Part shown: one piece after another, positions 8,004-16,748 of the stretch | How positions within the stretch are numbered: the stretch's first letter is position 1 | Layout: every line of letters starts with the position of its first letter | Origin: Bacteroidales bacterium UBA5326 | Lineage (GTDB): Bacteria > Bacteroidota > Bacteroidia > Bacteroidales > UBA932 | DNA length: 64,000 nt | Assembly: GCA_002408205.1 (NCBI GenBank) | Contig: DHQY01000007.1 | Span: forward strand, 378,942 to 442,941 | Reading direction: 5' to 3' | Translations under genes and position numbers: made by a program | The notes under the pieces: model-generated | Databases searched by the model: none | Told to the model about the DNA's origin: nothing | What the model saw: the letters and a program-made list of their open reading frames with translations, nothing else

Positions 8004-10583
8004 TTACGAAAGGAACATCAGTTTTTCTCCGTCGCTGTCTACCGTCACGGGCCTGCTGCTTTCTACAGAACCCTCAAGTATCCTGCGGGCCAGCTCGTTC
8101 ACCAATTCTCTTTGCAACAAACGTTTCAGGGGCCTGGCTCCGTAGATGGGTTCGTAGCCTTTCTTTTGCAGGTAATCCAGGGCATTATCTGTGAGGGTTA
8201 GTTTAATATCCTTTTCTTCCAGCAGTTTTACAATCCGGTCTGCCTGTATTTGAAGTATCTGCCGTACATTTTCTTCCGTAAGCGGATGGAACATTATTAT
8301 TTCATCAATCCGATTAAGAAATTCGGGGCGTAACGTTCTCTTGAGCAAGTCAAGGACCTCTCTCTTGGTTTTCTCGAAAGATTCCGGTCCGGTTCCCAAT
8401 AATTCCATATTTTCCTGTATTATAGAAGACCCGGTATTGGATGTCATAATAAGGATAGTGTTCTTGAAATCGGCTACACGGCCTTTGTTATCGGTCAGAC
8501 GGCCGTCGTCAAGCACCTGCAGCAGGATGTTGAACACATCGGGATGGGCCTTTTCTATTTCGTCCAGGAGGATAACCGAATAAGGTTTTCTCCGTACAGC
8601 CTCGGTCAGCTGTCCTCCCTCGTCGTAACCCACGTATCCCGGAGGCGCACCTACCAGACGGCTTACCGAGTGACGTTCCTGATACTCGCTCATATCAATT
8701 CGGGTTATCAGGTTCTCGTCGTCGAACAGGAATTCGGCCAGCGCCCTGGCCAGTTCGGTCTTTCCCACACCGGTCGTTCCAAGGAACAGGAACGAACCTA
8801 TGGGTTTCCTTTCATCCTGCAGGCCGGCACGGCTTCTGCGCACCGCATCGGACACCGCCTCAATGGCTTCGTCCTGACCTACCACACGCTTGTGCAGTTC
8901 TTCTTCCAGGTGAAGCAGTTTATCTCTTTCTGCCGTAAGCATCCGCTGCACCGGGATACCGGTCCACCGGGCCACTACCTCGGCAATATCTTCTTCGGTG
9001 ACCGCCTCGTTAATAAGAGATTGCGGGAATGACTCCTTACGCTTTTTTAACCCCTCAATCTCTTTTTGCAGCTCTCCCATTTTGCCGTAACGGATCTCGG
9101 CCACGCGGCCATAATCGCCGCGACGTTCGGCCTCGGCAGCCGCCACGCGCAATTCTTCCATAAGGCTCTTTTTCTTCTGGATCTCTTCGAGAACTCCTTT
9201 TTCTTCCTGCCATTTGGCACGCTGAATGTCCCGCTGGGCAGAAAGCTCCTCAATGGATTTGGTGAGCGAGGCAAGCTTTTCTTTATCTTTTTCTCTTTTT
9301 ATTGCCTCACGTTCTATTTCCAACTGGCGGACTTTCCTGTCCAGTTCGTCAATACTCTCCGGTACCGAGTTCATTTCCAACCGCAGACGGGCAGCTGCTT
9401 CGTCCACCAGGTCAATGGCCTTGTCGGGCAGGAAACGGGAGGTTATATAGCGGTGCGAAAGCTGCACGGCCGCAATAAGCGCATCGTCCTTTATCTGTAC
9501 CTTGTGGTGCTGTTCGTAACGTTCTTTAAGTCCCCGGAGGATGGAAATGGCCTCGGCCGGTGACGGTTCGTCTACCATTACCATCTGGAAACGTCTTTCC
9601 AGGGCTTTGTCCTGTTCAAAATATTTCTGGTATTCGCCCAGCGTGGTGGAACCCACAGCACGTAATTCACCCCTGGCCAGCGCCGGTTTAAGGATATTGG
9701 CCGCATCCATGGCACCTTCGCTTTTACCCGCCCCAACCAGGGTATGGATCTCATCAATGAAAAGGATTATCTCCCCCTCACTGGAAACGACTTCCCGTAC
9801 AACACCCTTGAGCCGTTCTTCGAATTCCCCTTTGTATTTGGCCCCGGCAATAAGGGCTCCCATGTCCAGGGAATAAATTTGCTTGCTTTTGAGCGTATCG
9901 GGGACATCTCCGGCTACAATACGCTGGGCAATGCCTTCTGCAATGGCCGTTTTTCCCACTCCCGGTTCACCCACCAGAATGGGATTATTTTTTGTACGTC
10001 TGCTCAGGATCTGGAGCACACGACGGATCTCCTCGTCACGTCCAATAACAGGATCGAGTTTGCCTTTACGGGCCTGATCGTTAAGGTTCACTGCGTATTT
10101 ATTGAGTGCATCGAAAGTCTGACCGTCTGTTTCCGAATTTATGCTGCGACCCTGACGAAGTCCTTCGATGGCTTTTTTTAGTGTATTCTCATCCAGACCT
10201 TGTGATTTAAGCAGGCGTGCCACTTCGTCACGTCCCGAAAGCAACCCGGCAAGTATATGTTCCACGGTAATAAACTGGTCTCCCATTTTGGAGGCTACAC
10301 TTCTTGCCCGCTGAATAGCTTCCTGGGCGTCGCGCGAAAGATATGTTTCGGAAGCTCCCTGCTGTTTGGTATATGCCGCCAGTACAGATGCAAGTCCGTT
10401 CTCCAGACTATCGGGATTTACACCTGTTTTTTGCAGCAAAAACACGCCCACCCCTTCTTTGTCCGACAAAACGGCCTGCAGGATATGCCCGGTTTCAACC
10501 ACCTGGTTGGACCCGGCCTGCGCCTTTTGAACTGCTGCCTGGAGCAGTTCCTGCGCCTGAATAGTAAATTGTTGTTCGTTCAT
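8004..10583 (-). CDS. clpB: ATP-dependent disaggregase ClpB
   Basis: 859 residues, full ClpB length. The N-terminal Clp repeat domain (about 1-145) is followed by AAA1 with Walker A 'GEPGVGKTAIAEG' near 205, a middle coiled-coil region (about 400-520, rich in E/K/R), and AAA2 with Walker A 'GTTGVGKTELARALAE' near 605. The ClpP-recognition loop of ClpA/ClpC is not evident and the long middle domain is ClpB-specific, so it is a protein disaggregase working with DnaK. The C-terminus has 'GYEPIYGARPLKRLLQRELVN'. Upstream I see no clear TAnnTTTG; heat-shock control cannot be judged from sequence. Confidence 0.96.
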   Translation of the reverse strand: MNEQQFTIQAQELLQAAVQKAQAGSNQVVETGHILQAVLSDKEGVGVFLLQKTGVNPDSLENGLASVLAAYTKQQGASETYLSRDAQEAIQRARSVASKMGDQFITVEHILAGLLSGRDEVARLLKSQGLDENTLKKAIEGLRQGRSINSETDGQTFDALNKYAVNLNDQARKGKLDPVIGRDEEIRRVLQILSRRTKNNPILVGEPGVGKTAIAEGIAQRIVAGDVPDTLKSKQIYSLDMGALIAGAKYKGEFEERLKGVVREVVSSEGEIILFIDEIHTLVGAGKSEGAMDAANILKPALARGELRAVGSTTLGEYQKYFEQDKALERRFQMVMVDEPSPAEAISILRGLKERYEQHHKVQIKDDALIAAVQLSHRYITSRFLPDKAIDLVDEAAARLRLEMNSVPESIDELDRKVRQLEIEREAIKREKDKEKLASLTKSIEELSAQRDIQRAKWQEEKGVLEEIQKKKSLMEELRVAAAEAERRGDYGRVAEIRYGKMGELQKEIEGLKKRKESFPQSLINEAVTEEDIAEVVARWTGIPVQRMLTAERDKLLHLEEELHKRVVGQDEAIEAVSDAVRRSRAGLQDERKPIGSFLFLGTTGVGKTELARALAEFLFDDENLITRIDMSEYQERHSVSRLVGAPPGYVGYDEGGQLTEAVRRKPYSVILLDEIEKAHPDVFNILLQVLDDGRLTDNKGRVADFKNTILIMTSNTGSSIIQENMELLGTGPESFEKTKREVLDLLKRTLRPEFLNRIDEIIMFHPLTEENVRQILQIQADRIVKLLEEKDIKLTLTDNALDYLQKKGYEPIYGARPLKRLLQRELVNELARRILEGSVESSRPVTVDSDGEKLMFLS

Positions 10584-10672
10584 AGCACTTTTTATTGCTC
10601 AAACCCCGTTCCAGACGCATTTTTCTGCCAAATTGTCATTAATCGGAAAAAAGCTTTTTCATCTATTTTACT

Positions 10673-10680
10673 TACATTTG
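10673..10680 (+). promoter_or_regulatory. -7 promoter element of queE
   Basis: TACATTTG matches the TAnnTTTG consensus and ends 4 nt before the ATG of queE, predicting a leaderless transcript. Confidence 0.65.
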
Positions 10681-10684
10681 TAGA

Positions 10685-11305
10685 ATGAATGCTTTACTGG
10701 AAGACGGCCGCCTGCTCCCCTTGGTTGAAGACTTCTATACCATCCAGGGAGAAGGTTTTCATGCCGGGAAACCCGCTTATTTTATACGCCTGGGAGGTTG
10801 CGACGTGGGATGTTCGTGGTGTGATTCCAAAAACAGCTGGAATCCCAGATTATTTCCTCCGGTATCTGTCGAAGAAATCATATTGCGTGCCGTAAGCCAT
10901 CCGGCCAAATCCATTGTGATCACCGGGGGCGAGCCCCTTAGTTACCCTCTGGGGCCATTATGCAAAGCACTAAAAGCGCACGGAATGGAAATATTCATTG
11001 AAACATCCGGTTCGCATCCGCTGAGCGGAACATTGGACTGGATTTGTCTGTCCCCAAAACAGAACAAGCCGCCCCTTCCGGAAATCTATCCCCTGGCACA
11101 CGAGCTGAAAGTGATCATTACCGGTCCGCTTGATCTGGAATGGGCCGAGTACAACCGGAGAAAAGTTTCACCCGGTTGCAGGCTTTTCCTGCAACCGGAA
11201 TGGAGCCGCCGCGAAGCCGTTCTCCCGCATATTGTTTCGTATGCCAAGGCCAATCCCGTCTGGAATATATCGTTACAGATTCACAAATACATGCATATAC
11301 CTTAA
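10685..11305 (+). CDS. queE: 7-carboxy-7-deazaguanine synthase (radical SAM)
   Basis: 206-residue radical SAM enzyme. The cluster motif CX3CX2C is at C39, C43 and C46 ('GGCDVGCSWCD'), preceded by the family-typical 'EDFYTIQGEGFHAGKPAYFIRLG'. The 'VITGGEPL' GGE motif lies near residue 79. QueE converts 6-carboxy-tetrahydropterin to 7-carboxy-7-deazaguanine on the queuosine/preQ0 route. No other que gene is adjacent. An ATG start at 10685 lies 4 nt after a -7 element; the next gene starts 34 nt downstream. Confidence 0.93.
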   Translation: MNALLEDGRLLPLVEDFYTIQGEGFHAGKPAYFIRLGGCDVGCSWCDSKNSWNPRLFPPVSVEEIILRAVSHPAKSIVITGGEPLSYPLGPLCKALKAHGMEIFIETSGSHPLSGTLDWICLSPKQNKPPLPEIYPLAHELKVIITGPLDLEWAEYNRRKVSPGCRLFLQPEWSRREAVLPHIVSYAKANPVWNISLQIHKYMHIP

Positions 11306-11339
11306 TTACATACTAATCATTTATTTCTACACTAACATT

Positions 11340-12545
11340 ATGAAACACCTGATCCTGTCTCTCGCCGCACTGTTCCTGATCTCCGGAACAACATTCGCCC
11401 AGGATCCCGCAGAAAAGAAAGAAAAAGAAAGCGGGTTCCAATTTACCGTTGTTAAAGAAAATCCCATCACTCCCGTTAAGAACCAGAGCAGTTCCGGAAC
11501 CTGCTGGAGTTTCTCTTCACTGGCTTTTATGGAATCTGAATTGCTCCGTCTGGGCAAAGGCGAATATGACCTTTCCGAGATGTTTGTCGTTTCAAAAACA
11601 TACACAGATAAAGCAGACCGTTACGTTCGTCTGGACGGTTTCCTGAATTTTTCGCAAGGCGGAGGTTTTGACGATTACCTGCATGTAATTAAACATTACG
11701 GTATGGTTCCCGATCAGGTAATGCCCGGCCTGAATTACGGAGAAAACGAACACCGTCACGGAGAAATGGAAGCCGTGCTCAAAGGGATCGTAGATGCTGT
11801 GAAGAAGAACCCCAACCGGAAATTGTCCACCGCATGGAGGAATGCTTTCCAGGGTGCGCTGGATGCTTACCTGGGTGCTGTCCCCGAAAAATTCACTTAC
11901 AATGGAACCGAATACACGCCTGTATCGTTTGCAGCTTCGCTCGGTTTCAATCCCGAAGAATACACCGGCATTACTTCCTACACACACCATCCTTTCTATA
12001 CACAGTTCGCGCTGGAAATTCCGGACAACTGGCTTTGGGGAACCTGTAATAACCTTCCTTTGGAAGACATGATGGCCGTCATAGACAATGCCATTATGGA
12101 GGGATATACCGTACTTTGGGCTTCCGATGTATCTGAACAGGGTTTTGGCCGCAGCGGTGTGGCTATGTTCCCTACAACCAATCCGGAAGAAATGACCGGT
12201 TCGGACCAGGCACGCTGGCTGGGAATGAGTCCGCAGGAAAGGGCCAATGCCTTCAGAAACATGAACGCCCCTGTAGCCGAAGTCAAAGAAGTGACACAGG
12301 AAATGCGTCAGAAAGACTACGATAACAAACAAACCACGGACGACCACGGCATGCTCATATACGGCATTGCCAAAGACCAGAACGGAAACAAGTATTATAT
12401 GGTAAAAAACTCCTGGGGTGATACCGGCCCGTATAAAGGCCTGTGGTACGTATCAGAAAAATTTGTTCAGTACAAGACCATGGATATTCAGGTAAACAAG
12501 AACTCCATTCCCAAAGACATTCGCAAAAAAATGGGAATAAAATAA
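11340..12545 (+). CDS. Secreted C1B-family cysteine peptidase (bleomycin hydrolase/PepC-like), copy 1
   Basis: 401 residues from the ATG at 11340; an upstream extension lies inside queE. A signal peptide (residues 1-20, ending 'TTFAQ') predicts export. The papain-fold triad is visible: 'QSSSGTCWSF' with C55 and the oxyanion Gln at 49, H336 in 'DDHGML', and N357 in 'KNSWG'. This is the C1B (bleomycin hydrolase / aminopeptidase C) arrangement, here with a signal peptide, as is common in Bacteroidales. It is followed after 9 nt by a paralogue of similar layout. Likely a periplasmic or secreted aminopeptidase; substrate unknown. Confidence 0.9.
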   Translation: MKHLILSLAALFLISGTTFAQDPAEKKEKESGFQFTVVKENPITPVKNQSSSGTCWSFSSLAFMESELLRLGKGEYDLSEMFVVSKTYTDKADRYVRLDGFLNFSQGGGFDDYLHVIKHYGMVPDQVMPGLNYGENEHRHGEMEAVLKGIVDAVKKNPNRKLSTAWRNAFQGALDAYLGAVPEKFTYNGTEYTPVSFAASLGFNPEEYTGITSYTHHPFYTQFALEIPDNWLWGTCNNLPLEDMMAVIDNAIMEGYTVLWASDVSEQGFGRSGVAMFPTTNPEEMTGSDQARWLGMSPQERANAFRNMNAPVAEVKEVTQEMRQKDYDNKQTTDDHGMLIYGIAKDQNGNKYYMVKNSWGDTGPYKGLWYVSEKFVQYKTMDIQVNKNSIPKDIRKKMGIK

Positions 12546-12554
12546 TCTTAAAAA

Positions 12555-13634
12555 ATGATGAAAAAAACCGGTCTGTTATGCTTAACACTACTCCTGACGC
12601 TGTCGCTGGCAGCGCAGGAGTATGTTTTCACCCCGGTGGTGGAAAACAAGGCTACCCCCGTAAAAAACCAGGGCCGTACCGGCACTTGCTGGTGCTTCGG
12701 CACTCTTTCCTTCCTTGAAAGCGAATTGTTGCGTATGGGCAGGGAAGAGGTGGATCTTTCAGAAATGTATACCGTACGCCAGACTTATAAGCTGCGTTAT
12801 TTTGATAACTACCTCCGCCGGGGGAAGGGCAACCTGGGACCCGGCGGCGTATGCCACACGGCTACCCTTACTTCGGCTCAATTCGGTCTGATGCCCGAAA
12901 GTGCCTACCCTGGAATTTCCTACGATTCACCCGGTCACAACCATTCCGAACTGGGCAGTTATGTAGAAGCCATTGCCAAAGTACCGGACGAGGCCAAAAA
13001 CATGAGCCCCGAGTCCGAAGCGATGCTCAATGCCGTTCTGGATATTTACCTGGGTGAGACACCCTCTTCGTTCACCTATAACGGAAAGGATTTTACTCCC
13101 GCTTCATTCGCCTCTTATCTGGGACTTGATATGAACAACTACGTTGAGATCACCAGTTTCACGCATCATCCATTCTACCGGCAGATTCCTGTAGAAATAC
13201 CCGACAACTGGGAACACGCGCTGTACTACAATGTTCCGCTCAATGAGTTTATGGCCATTGCGGATTATGCCCTGTTAAACGGTTACACCATTGGATGGGA
13301 CGGCGACCTTACCAAGGATTTTTCACAGGCTAACGGTTTGGCGGTCCTTCCCGATCCCGATCCCTCAAAAGACGAAGTTGAGGTGACCCAGGAGATCCGT
13401 CAGAAATGGTACGAAACGTTCCAGACCGTGGACGACCATATTATGCATATTACCGGGATTGTAAAAGACCAGTACGGAGTTAAATATTATATTACCAAGA
13501 ACTCCTGGGGAGAAACCGGAAAATTGAAAGGGTATGTAAACATGTCCGAGAACTACTTTAAGGCAAAATGTATTGCCATTATGGTACATAAAGACGCCAT
13601 ACCAAAGGAGATCCGTAAAAAACTTGGGATTTGA
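12555..13634 (+). CDS. Secreted C1B-family cysteine peptidase, copy 2
   Basis: 359 residues, a paralogue of the preceding gene. A signal peptide (1-20, ending 'SLAAQ') is followed by 'QGRTGTCWCF' (C45), 'DDHIMH' (H295) and 'KNSWG' (N316), so the catalytic triad is complete. It lacks about 40 residues found in copy 1 between the two halves (the 'TNPEEMTGSDQ' region). The position after the catalytic CysTrp is Cys here (Ser in copy 1). It is 9 nt downstream of copy 1, and its stop codon lies within the TTG start of pssA (TTGA). Confidence 0.9.
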   Translation: MMKKTGLLCLTLLLTLSLAAQEYVFTPVVENKATPVKNQGRTGTCWCFGTLSFLESELLRMGREEVDLSEMYTVRQTYKLRYFDNYLRRGKGNLGPGGVCHTATLTSAQFGLMPESAYPGISYDSPGHNHSELGSYVEAIAKVPDEAKNMSPESEAMLNAVLDIYLGETPSSFTYNGKDFTPASFASYLGLDMNNYVEITSFTHHPFYRQIPVEIPDNWEHALYYNVPLNEFMAIADYALLNGYTIGWDGDLTKDFSQANGLAVLPDPDPSKDEVEVTQEIRQKWYETFQTVDDHIMHITGIVKDQYGVKYYITKNSWGETGKLKGYVNMSENYFKAKCIAIMVHKDAIPKEIRKKLGI

Positions 13635-14356
13635 GACGAATTACCGCGCATATCCCAAATTTCATCACCTGCCTGAACCTTCTTTGCGGCACGGTTGCCG
13701 TAGTACTGGTTTTCAGGGGACAGATGACACAGGGATTCTGGCTGATGGTTGCCGCAGCCGTCTTTGATTTCCTGGATGGCACGGCGGCGCGTTTGCTTGG
13801 AGCCTATTCGGCTATAGGTAAAGAATTGGATTCGCTGGCAGACAGTATCAGTTTTGGCCTGGTTCCTGCGACCATGCTACATACGGTATATCTGCCGGCG
13901 GCCCCGTACCGCTGGATGGCTTTCATCCCTTTTATTGTAGTTATTTTTTCTGCACTGCGACTGGCCAAATTCAACGTAGACACCAGGCAGACAGAAAGCT
14001 TTCTTGGGCTGCCTACTCCGGCCAACGCACTGCTCACAGGGTCCATGGTGCTTTACTCTGAAAACAGTGAAGCCTGGGGCGCCATGATGCATTCCTCATG
14101 GCTCATCCCAAGCCTCTCTGTGGTTCTTTCAGTCCTCCTGGTAAGTGAACTGCCTATGTTCTCTTTAAAGATAAAGCACCTTTCTTTCAGGGGAGAAAAC
14201 GCCGTTCGCTTTCTTTTTCTGGGACTCAGCCTGGTTATTGCCTCAGCCGTCCTCATTGCAGGCTTTCATTGGAGCCTGTCTGTCCTTTCTGTTATGTGCC
14301 TGTACCTTATTATGTCGGGCATCTATTCTATTGCCAGAAGGCCTACTACCTCGTAA
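13631..14356 (+). CDS. pssA: CDP-diacylglycerol-serine O-phosphatidyltransferase
   Basis: 241 residues. It contains the CDP-alcohol phosphotransferase motif DGX2ARX8GX3DX3D exactly, from D49-G50 through A53-R54, G63, D67 and D71, and several transmembrane helices. It makes phosphatidylserine, the precursor of phosphatidylethanolamine. The start is TTG at 13631, chosen because the family begins with a short basic segment followed by 'HIPNFITCLNLLCG'; no ATG or GTG exists before that conserved segment. TTGA overlaps the stop of the peptidase gene, implying translational coupling. The 3' end overlaps the convergent gene by 34 nt. Confidence 0.93.
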   Translation: MRRITAHIPNFITCLNLLCGTVAVVLVFRGQMTQGFWLMVAAAVFDFLDGTAARLLGAYSAIGKELDSLADSISFGLVPATMLHTVYLPAAPYRWMAFIPFIVVIFSALRLAKFNVDTRQTESFLGLPTPANALLTGSMVLYSENSEAWGAMMHSSWLIPSLSVVLSVLLVSELPMFSLKIKHLSFRGENAVRFLFLGLSLVIASAVLIAGFHWSLSVLSVMCLYLIMSGIYSIARRPTTS

Positions 14357-15252
14357 AAAATTTCTCCTTTGTAGTAAATCTTCTGAAATAATACCTGTTC
14401 TACCTTGTAGAGGGTTTCTCCGTCGTACCTCACTTTTTCGTAATCGTCGGGAAGGTACGGTACCCTGGTACCTATTGGAGGGTCAATCACCAGGTATTCT
14501 CCGTTTTTATCCAATACGAAGAAAATCCCATCGTCGTAATAGATCTGTTCTGCGGCATTGTACCGATCATCAGTGGTGTTAATCATGGCAACCGTCAGTG
14601 CCTTAAGGGCAGAAACAGCTGCCATGTCCAGAATCGTCCCCACGGGCGGTCTTGTGAGGCAGTAATAGCCGTCAATAAGCCGGTAGTAAAAACCGTCCAG
14701 GTAATAATAACCTGTTCCTCCGTAATCATAACGTCTGGCAGTACGGGGGAGATGTCTCAGACGATGACCGTAATAATAATCCCTGGGAGCCGGTCTGAAC
14801 CGGGGCATCCAGTGCGGAGGACGGTGCCGGGTGCTAGAAAAGTAGCGCGCCGGGGATTCCCTGTGGCGTGGTGCCTCTTTGCGGACCTCATTGCGCTGCG
14901 GAGGTTCCCTTCTCACTTCTTTCCACCGCGGCTCTTCCCTTCTCTCCTCGTTGCGTCTTGGCTCGTCCCTTCTCACTTCATTGCGTCTGGGCTCCTCTCT
15001 CCTCACTTCTTTCTGTTTTGGCGCCTCCTTTTTCACTTCTTTACGCTGTGGGGCTTCCCTTCGGTCTCTCTGTGGAGCATTTTTTTGTTTCTCAACCTCA
15101 CTGCGACGCACCGGCATCTCTTTCTTTGCCTTCTCCTCTTTCTGACCTATTCCGGAACTTCTGCGTACATAATTCTGAGCAATGGCATCATTTGAATGAA
15201 TCAACAGAGCCATTAAAATGAACAACACCGGGAGTTTAATTAATGTCTTCAT
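14323..15252 (-). CDS. DUF6515-like secreted protein with basic/acidic decapeptide repeats
   Basis: 309 residues from the ATG at 15252, chosen because a signal peptide (1-26, ending 'DAIAQ') follows directly; the frame is open further upstream. After a charged segment come six tandem copies of a 10-residue unit of the form (R/Q)(R/K)(N/K)EV(R/K)(R/K)E(E/A/P)P, about residues 70-130. A Tyr/Arg/His-rich linker follows, then a C-terminal domain with 'YDDGIFFVL', 'VIDPPIGTRVPYLP' and 'IYYKGEIFYEVVG', typical of DUF6515 proteins. Function unknown; probably envelope-associated. It overlaps pssA by 34 nt. Confidence 0.78.
   Translation of the reverse strand: MKTLIKLPVLFILMALLIHSNDAIAQNYVRRSSGIGQKEEKAKKEMPVRRSEVEKQKNAPQRDRREAPQRKEVKKEAPKQKEVRREEPRRNEVRRDEPRRNEERREEPRWKEVRREPPQRNEVRKEAPRHRESPARYFSSTRHRPPHWMPRFRPAPRDYYYGHRLRHLPRTARRYDYGGTGYYYLDGFYYRLIDGYYCLTRPPVGTILDMAAVSALKALTVAMINTTDDRYNAAEQIYYDDGIFFVLDKNGEYLVIDPPIGTRVPYLPDDYEKVRYDGETLYKVEQVLFQKIYYKGEIFYEVVGLLAIE
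14870..15060 (-). repeat. 30-bp coding tandem repeat (about six copies)
   Basis: The DNA under the decapeptide repeats of the DUF6515-like gene is a degenerate 30-bp tandem array. Each unit reads (on +) like TCCCTTCTCACTTC followed by a variable half. Copy number could vary by slippage. Confidence 0.7.
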
Positions 15253-15330
15253 ACGCGTGTTTTTTAAAGGTTCTTTCATATACATATGAAGACAAAACAC
15301 GTGCCACCCGGCGTTAGAATAATGAAAACA

Positions 15331-15482
15331 GCGGTCCCGTACACATAAACCGCCCAAAATGTTCACAGAATCGCTAAAACCAGCGTTCCGTGAACAAAAA
15401 CAGCCTTTTATGTGCACGAGTTGCAGATAAAACCGGTTCCGTACACAGAAACGGCCTAAAACGTTTACGGAATCCCAGAAAA
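15331..15482. repeat. Three direct tandem repeats of about 51 bp
   Basis: Units begin at about 15331, 15383 and 15434. Each contains (G/C)GTTCCGT(A/G)(A/C)ACA, then AAAC-GCC, then a GT(T/G)(C/T)AC(A/G)GAATC-like segment ending in AAAACC or similar. The copies differ by substitutions; no coding sense is evident. Confidence 0.65.
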
Positions 15483-15544
15483 GTCTTGACAGAATGCTTT
15501 GGCAAGCAGCCCGATGACTTCTTTAACGCGCTGAAGAACGCTTT

Positions 15545-15637
15545 CAAGATATTTAGAGCGGGAAACGCCTCCCATTGGCTGAAGCCAATGGGGTCTTCCC
15601 TCCGCGGGCGCGAGGTTTCCCTTCTCTAAATATCTTG
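15545..15637 (+). repeat. 93-bp palindromic element, copy 1
   Basis: Terminal inverted repeats CAAGATATTTAGA (15545-15557) and TCTAAATATCTTG (15625-15637) are perfect. Inside are a GGGAAAC/GTTTCCC pair and a central hairpin with stem CCCATTGGC/GCCAATGGG. Outer arms GAAGAAC (15533-15539) and GTTCTTC (15642-15648) extend the symmetry. An inverted copy of the same length lies at 16885-16977. Confidence 0.85.
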
Positions 15638-15725
15638 TGGTGTTCTTCGCTTGTGTGGAATGGAAAAGTTGCAGATTTTCCGAGGCAAACCAGGTTTTTT
15701 TGAGGCAAAGTTCGTGTTTTGTACA

Positions 15726-15834
15726 GGGTAAACCCGGATTACCGCGTAAGGCCCAATTTGAGAAAATTAAGCACCAGAATATCAAGCATTTAAAAACAAA
15801 AAAATCCCTCTTGCGCGGCACTCCGGGTTTGCCC
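15726..15834. repeat. 109-bp palindromic element
   Basis: Arms at 15726-15750 and 15810-15834 match at 21 of 25 positions as inverted repeats; both contain AAACCCGGA and CCGCG blocks. The interior is AT-rich. Three of the four differences are transitions that would leave G-U pairs in one RNA strand. Confidence 0.75.
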
Positions 15835-15985
15835 GGCTGTGGGTCCAGTTGACCCGGCTGGTCTAGTTGCATGCTGGCACGGCTGCGAACCTGTCTTGTC
15901 TGGTTTCCCTGACTGCGGGCCTGCTGGCTAACCCGTTTGGCACTACTGGCCCTGGTAGCCCGGTTGTGGGTTTGGTTGAAGGCGG

Positions 15986-16007
15986 AGCGCCAAAGTTATT
16001 TGGCGCT
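15986..16007. repeat. Perfect 9-bp stem hairpin
   Basis: AGCGCCAAA (15986-15994), loop GTTA, TTTGGCGCT (15999-16007). No T-tract follows on either strand, so it is not a clear terminator. Confidence 0.6.
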
Positions 16008-16053
16008 TACATCAGGCGCTGCTCCACAGCACCGCTCTTTTTGGCTGCAGCCT

Positions 16054-16288
16054 CAGGGAAGGTGGTAAGTAACAGCCATGTGATAAAGACCCGCAATACT
16101 CTATTATTAAAGTCATTAGCGGCTTATACTCATTTATTACTACTTACCACCCCCTGCCGTTTTTACGGGTTTTGGGCAATTTGAGGGGGAGGTAGTAAGT
16201 AATAGAAATATTAAAAATGCACGTAATATACTGTATTTAAGAGCATAGCAGGTATTAGGTTTATTTTTACTACTTACCACCTTCCCTG
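16054..16288. repeat. Tandem pair of palindromic elements bounded by 18-bp perfect inverted repeats
   Basis: The outer arms CAGGGAAGGTGGTAAGTA (16054-16071) and its exact complement (16271-16288) enclose two modules: 16061-16151 (91 bp) and 16190-16282 (93 bp). Each is itself bounded by GGT(G/A)GTAAGTA and TACTTACCACC. The right halves of the two modules are similar in the same orientation, indicating a direct duplication of one inverted-repeat-ended unit. Confidence 0.8.
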
Positions 16289-16472
16289 GCGGACCTGTTC
16301 CCGACTTCCTACCGTTGAAAAAGTGGCGTTGCTATTAAAGAGGTGGCTCTGCTGTGCCGGTGGACAACTGGCTACATCAAACTTTTAGGCTATTCTTCGC
16401 ACCGCACCTCAAAGAATGGGAAACACCTCCCTGGCACTTCCCGAACTGTGATTACAGTTATTGGATCATAGG

Positions 16473-16589
16473 TATTTTGTGATAGGCCACTATCAGTGCC
16501 CGTCAGAGGAATTCGCAAGGCCACATACAATGCGCTTGTATAGCCTTGCCGGTTCCTCTGTCGGGGGTACCTTTGCCTATCACAAAATA
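16473..16589. repeat. 117-bp palindromic element with 15-bp perfect terminal inverted repeats
   Basis: TATTTTGTGATAGGC (16473-16487) and its exact complement (16575-16589) flank nested complementary blocks: AGAGGAA/TTCCTCT, GCAAGG/CCTTGC and ATACAA/TTGTAT around a short central loop. The whole element can fold as one long interrupted hairpin. Confidence 0.82.
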
Positions 16590-16748
16590 AATCATATCTC
16601 TCCTATCTGTTTATGTCGTTTTGTGGCGCACATCAATTCCATCTTTTTCCTTTGCAAATGCGGAGCAGACCGGAGGTCGCGCAGGTAAGAGTCAAGTGAT
16701 AAACTTTTAGGTATTTGCGGTTAATTGGATTTTGACCCTTGCCTATAC

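Noticed and set aside
11130..11339. N-terminal extension of C1B peptidase copy 1
   Set aside because: It lies inside queE and would hide the signal peptide that begins at 11340.
14752..15221. Low-complexity Ser/Leu/Phe-rich open frames on the plus strand
   Set aside because: They are the reverse complement of the Arg/Glu decapeptide repeats of the DUF6515-like gene; long open frames opposite such repeats are expected by composition.
15986..16007. Intrinsic terminator
   Set aside because: The hairpin is perfect but there is no T-run on either strand and no gene ends nearby.
15465..16688. Several short open frames (71-135 residues), including a collagen-like QPGQLDPQPGKPG peptide
   Set aside because: They run through palindromic repeats, lack promoters at expected spacing and resemble no family; the peptide similarity between some of them comes from the repeated element.
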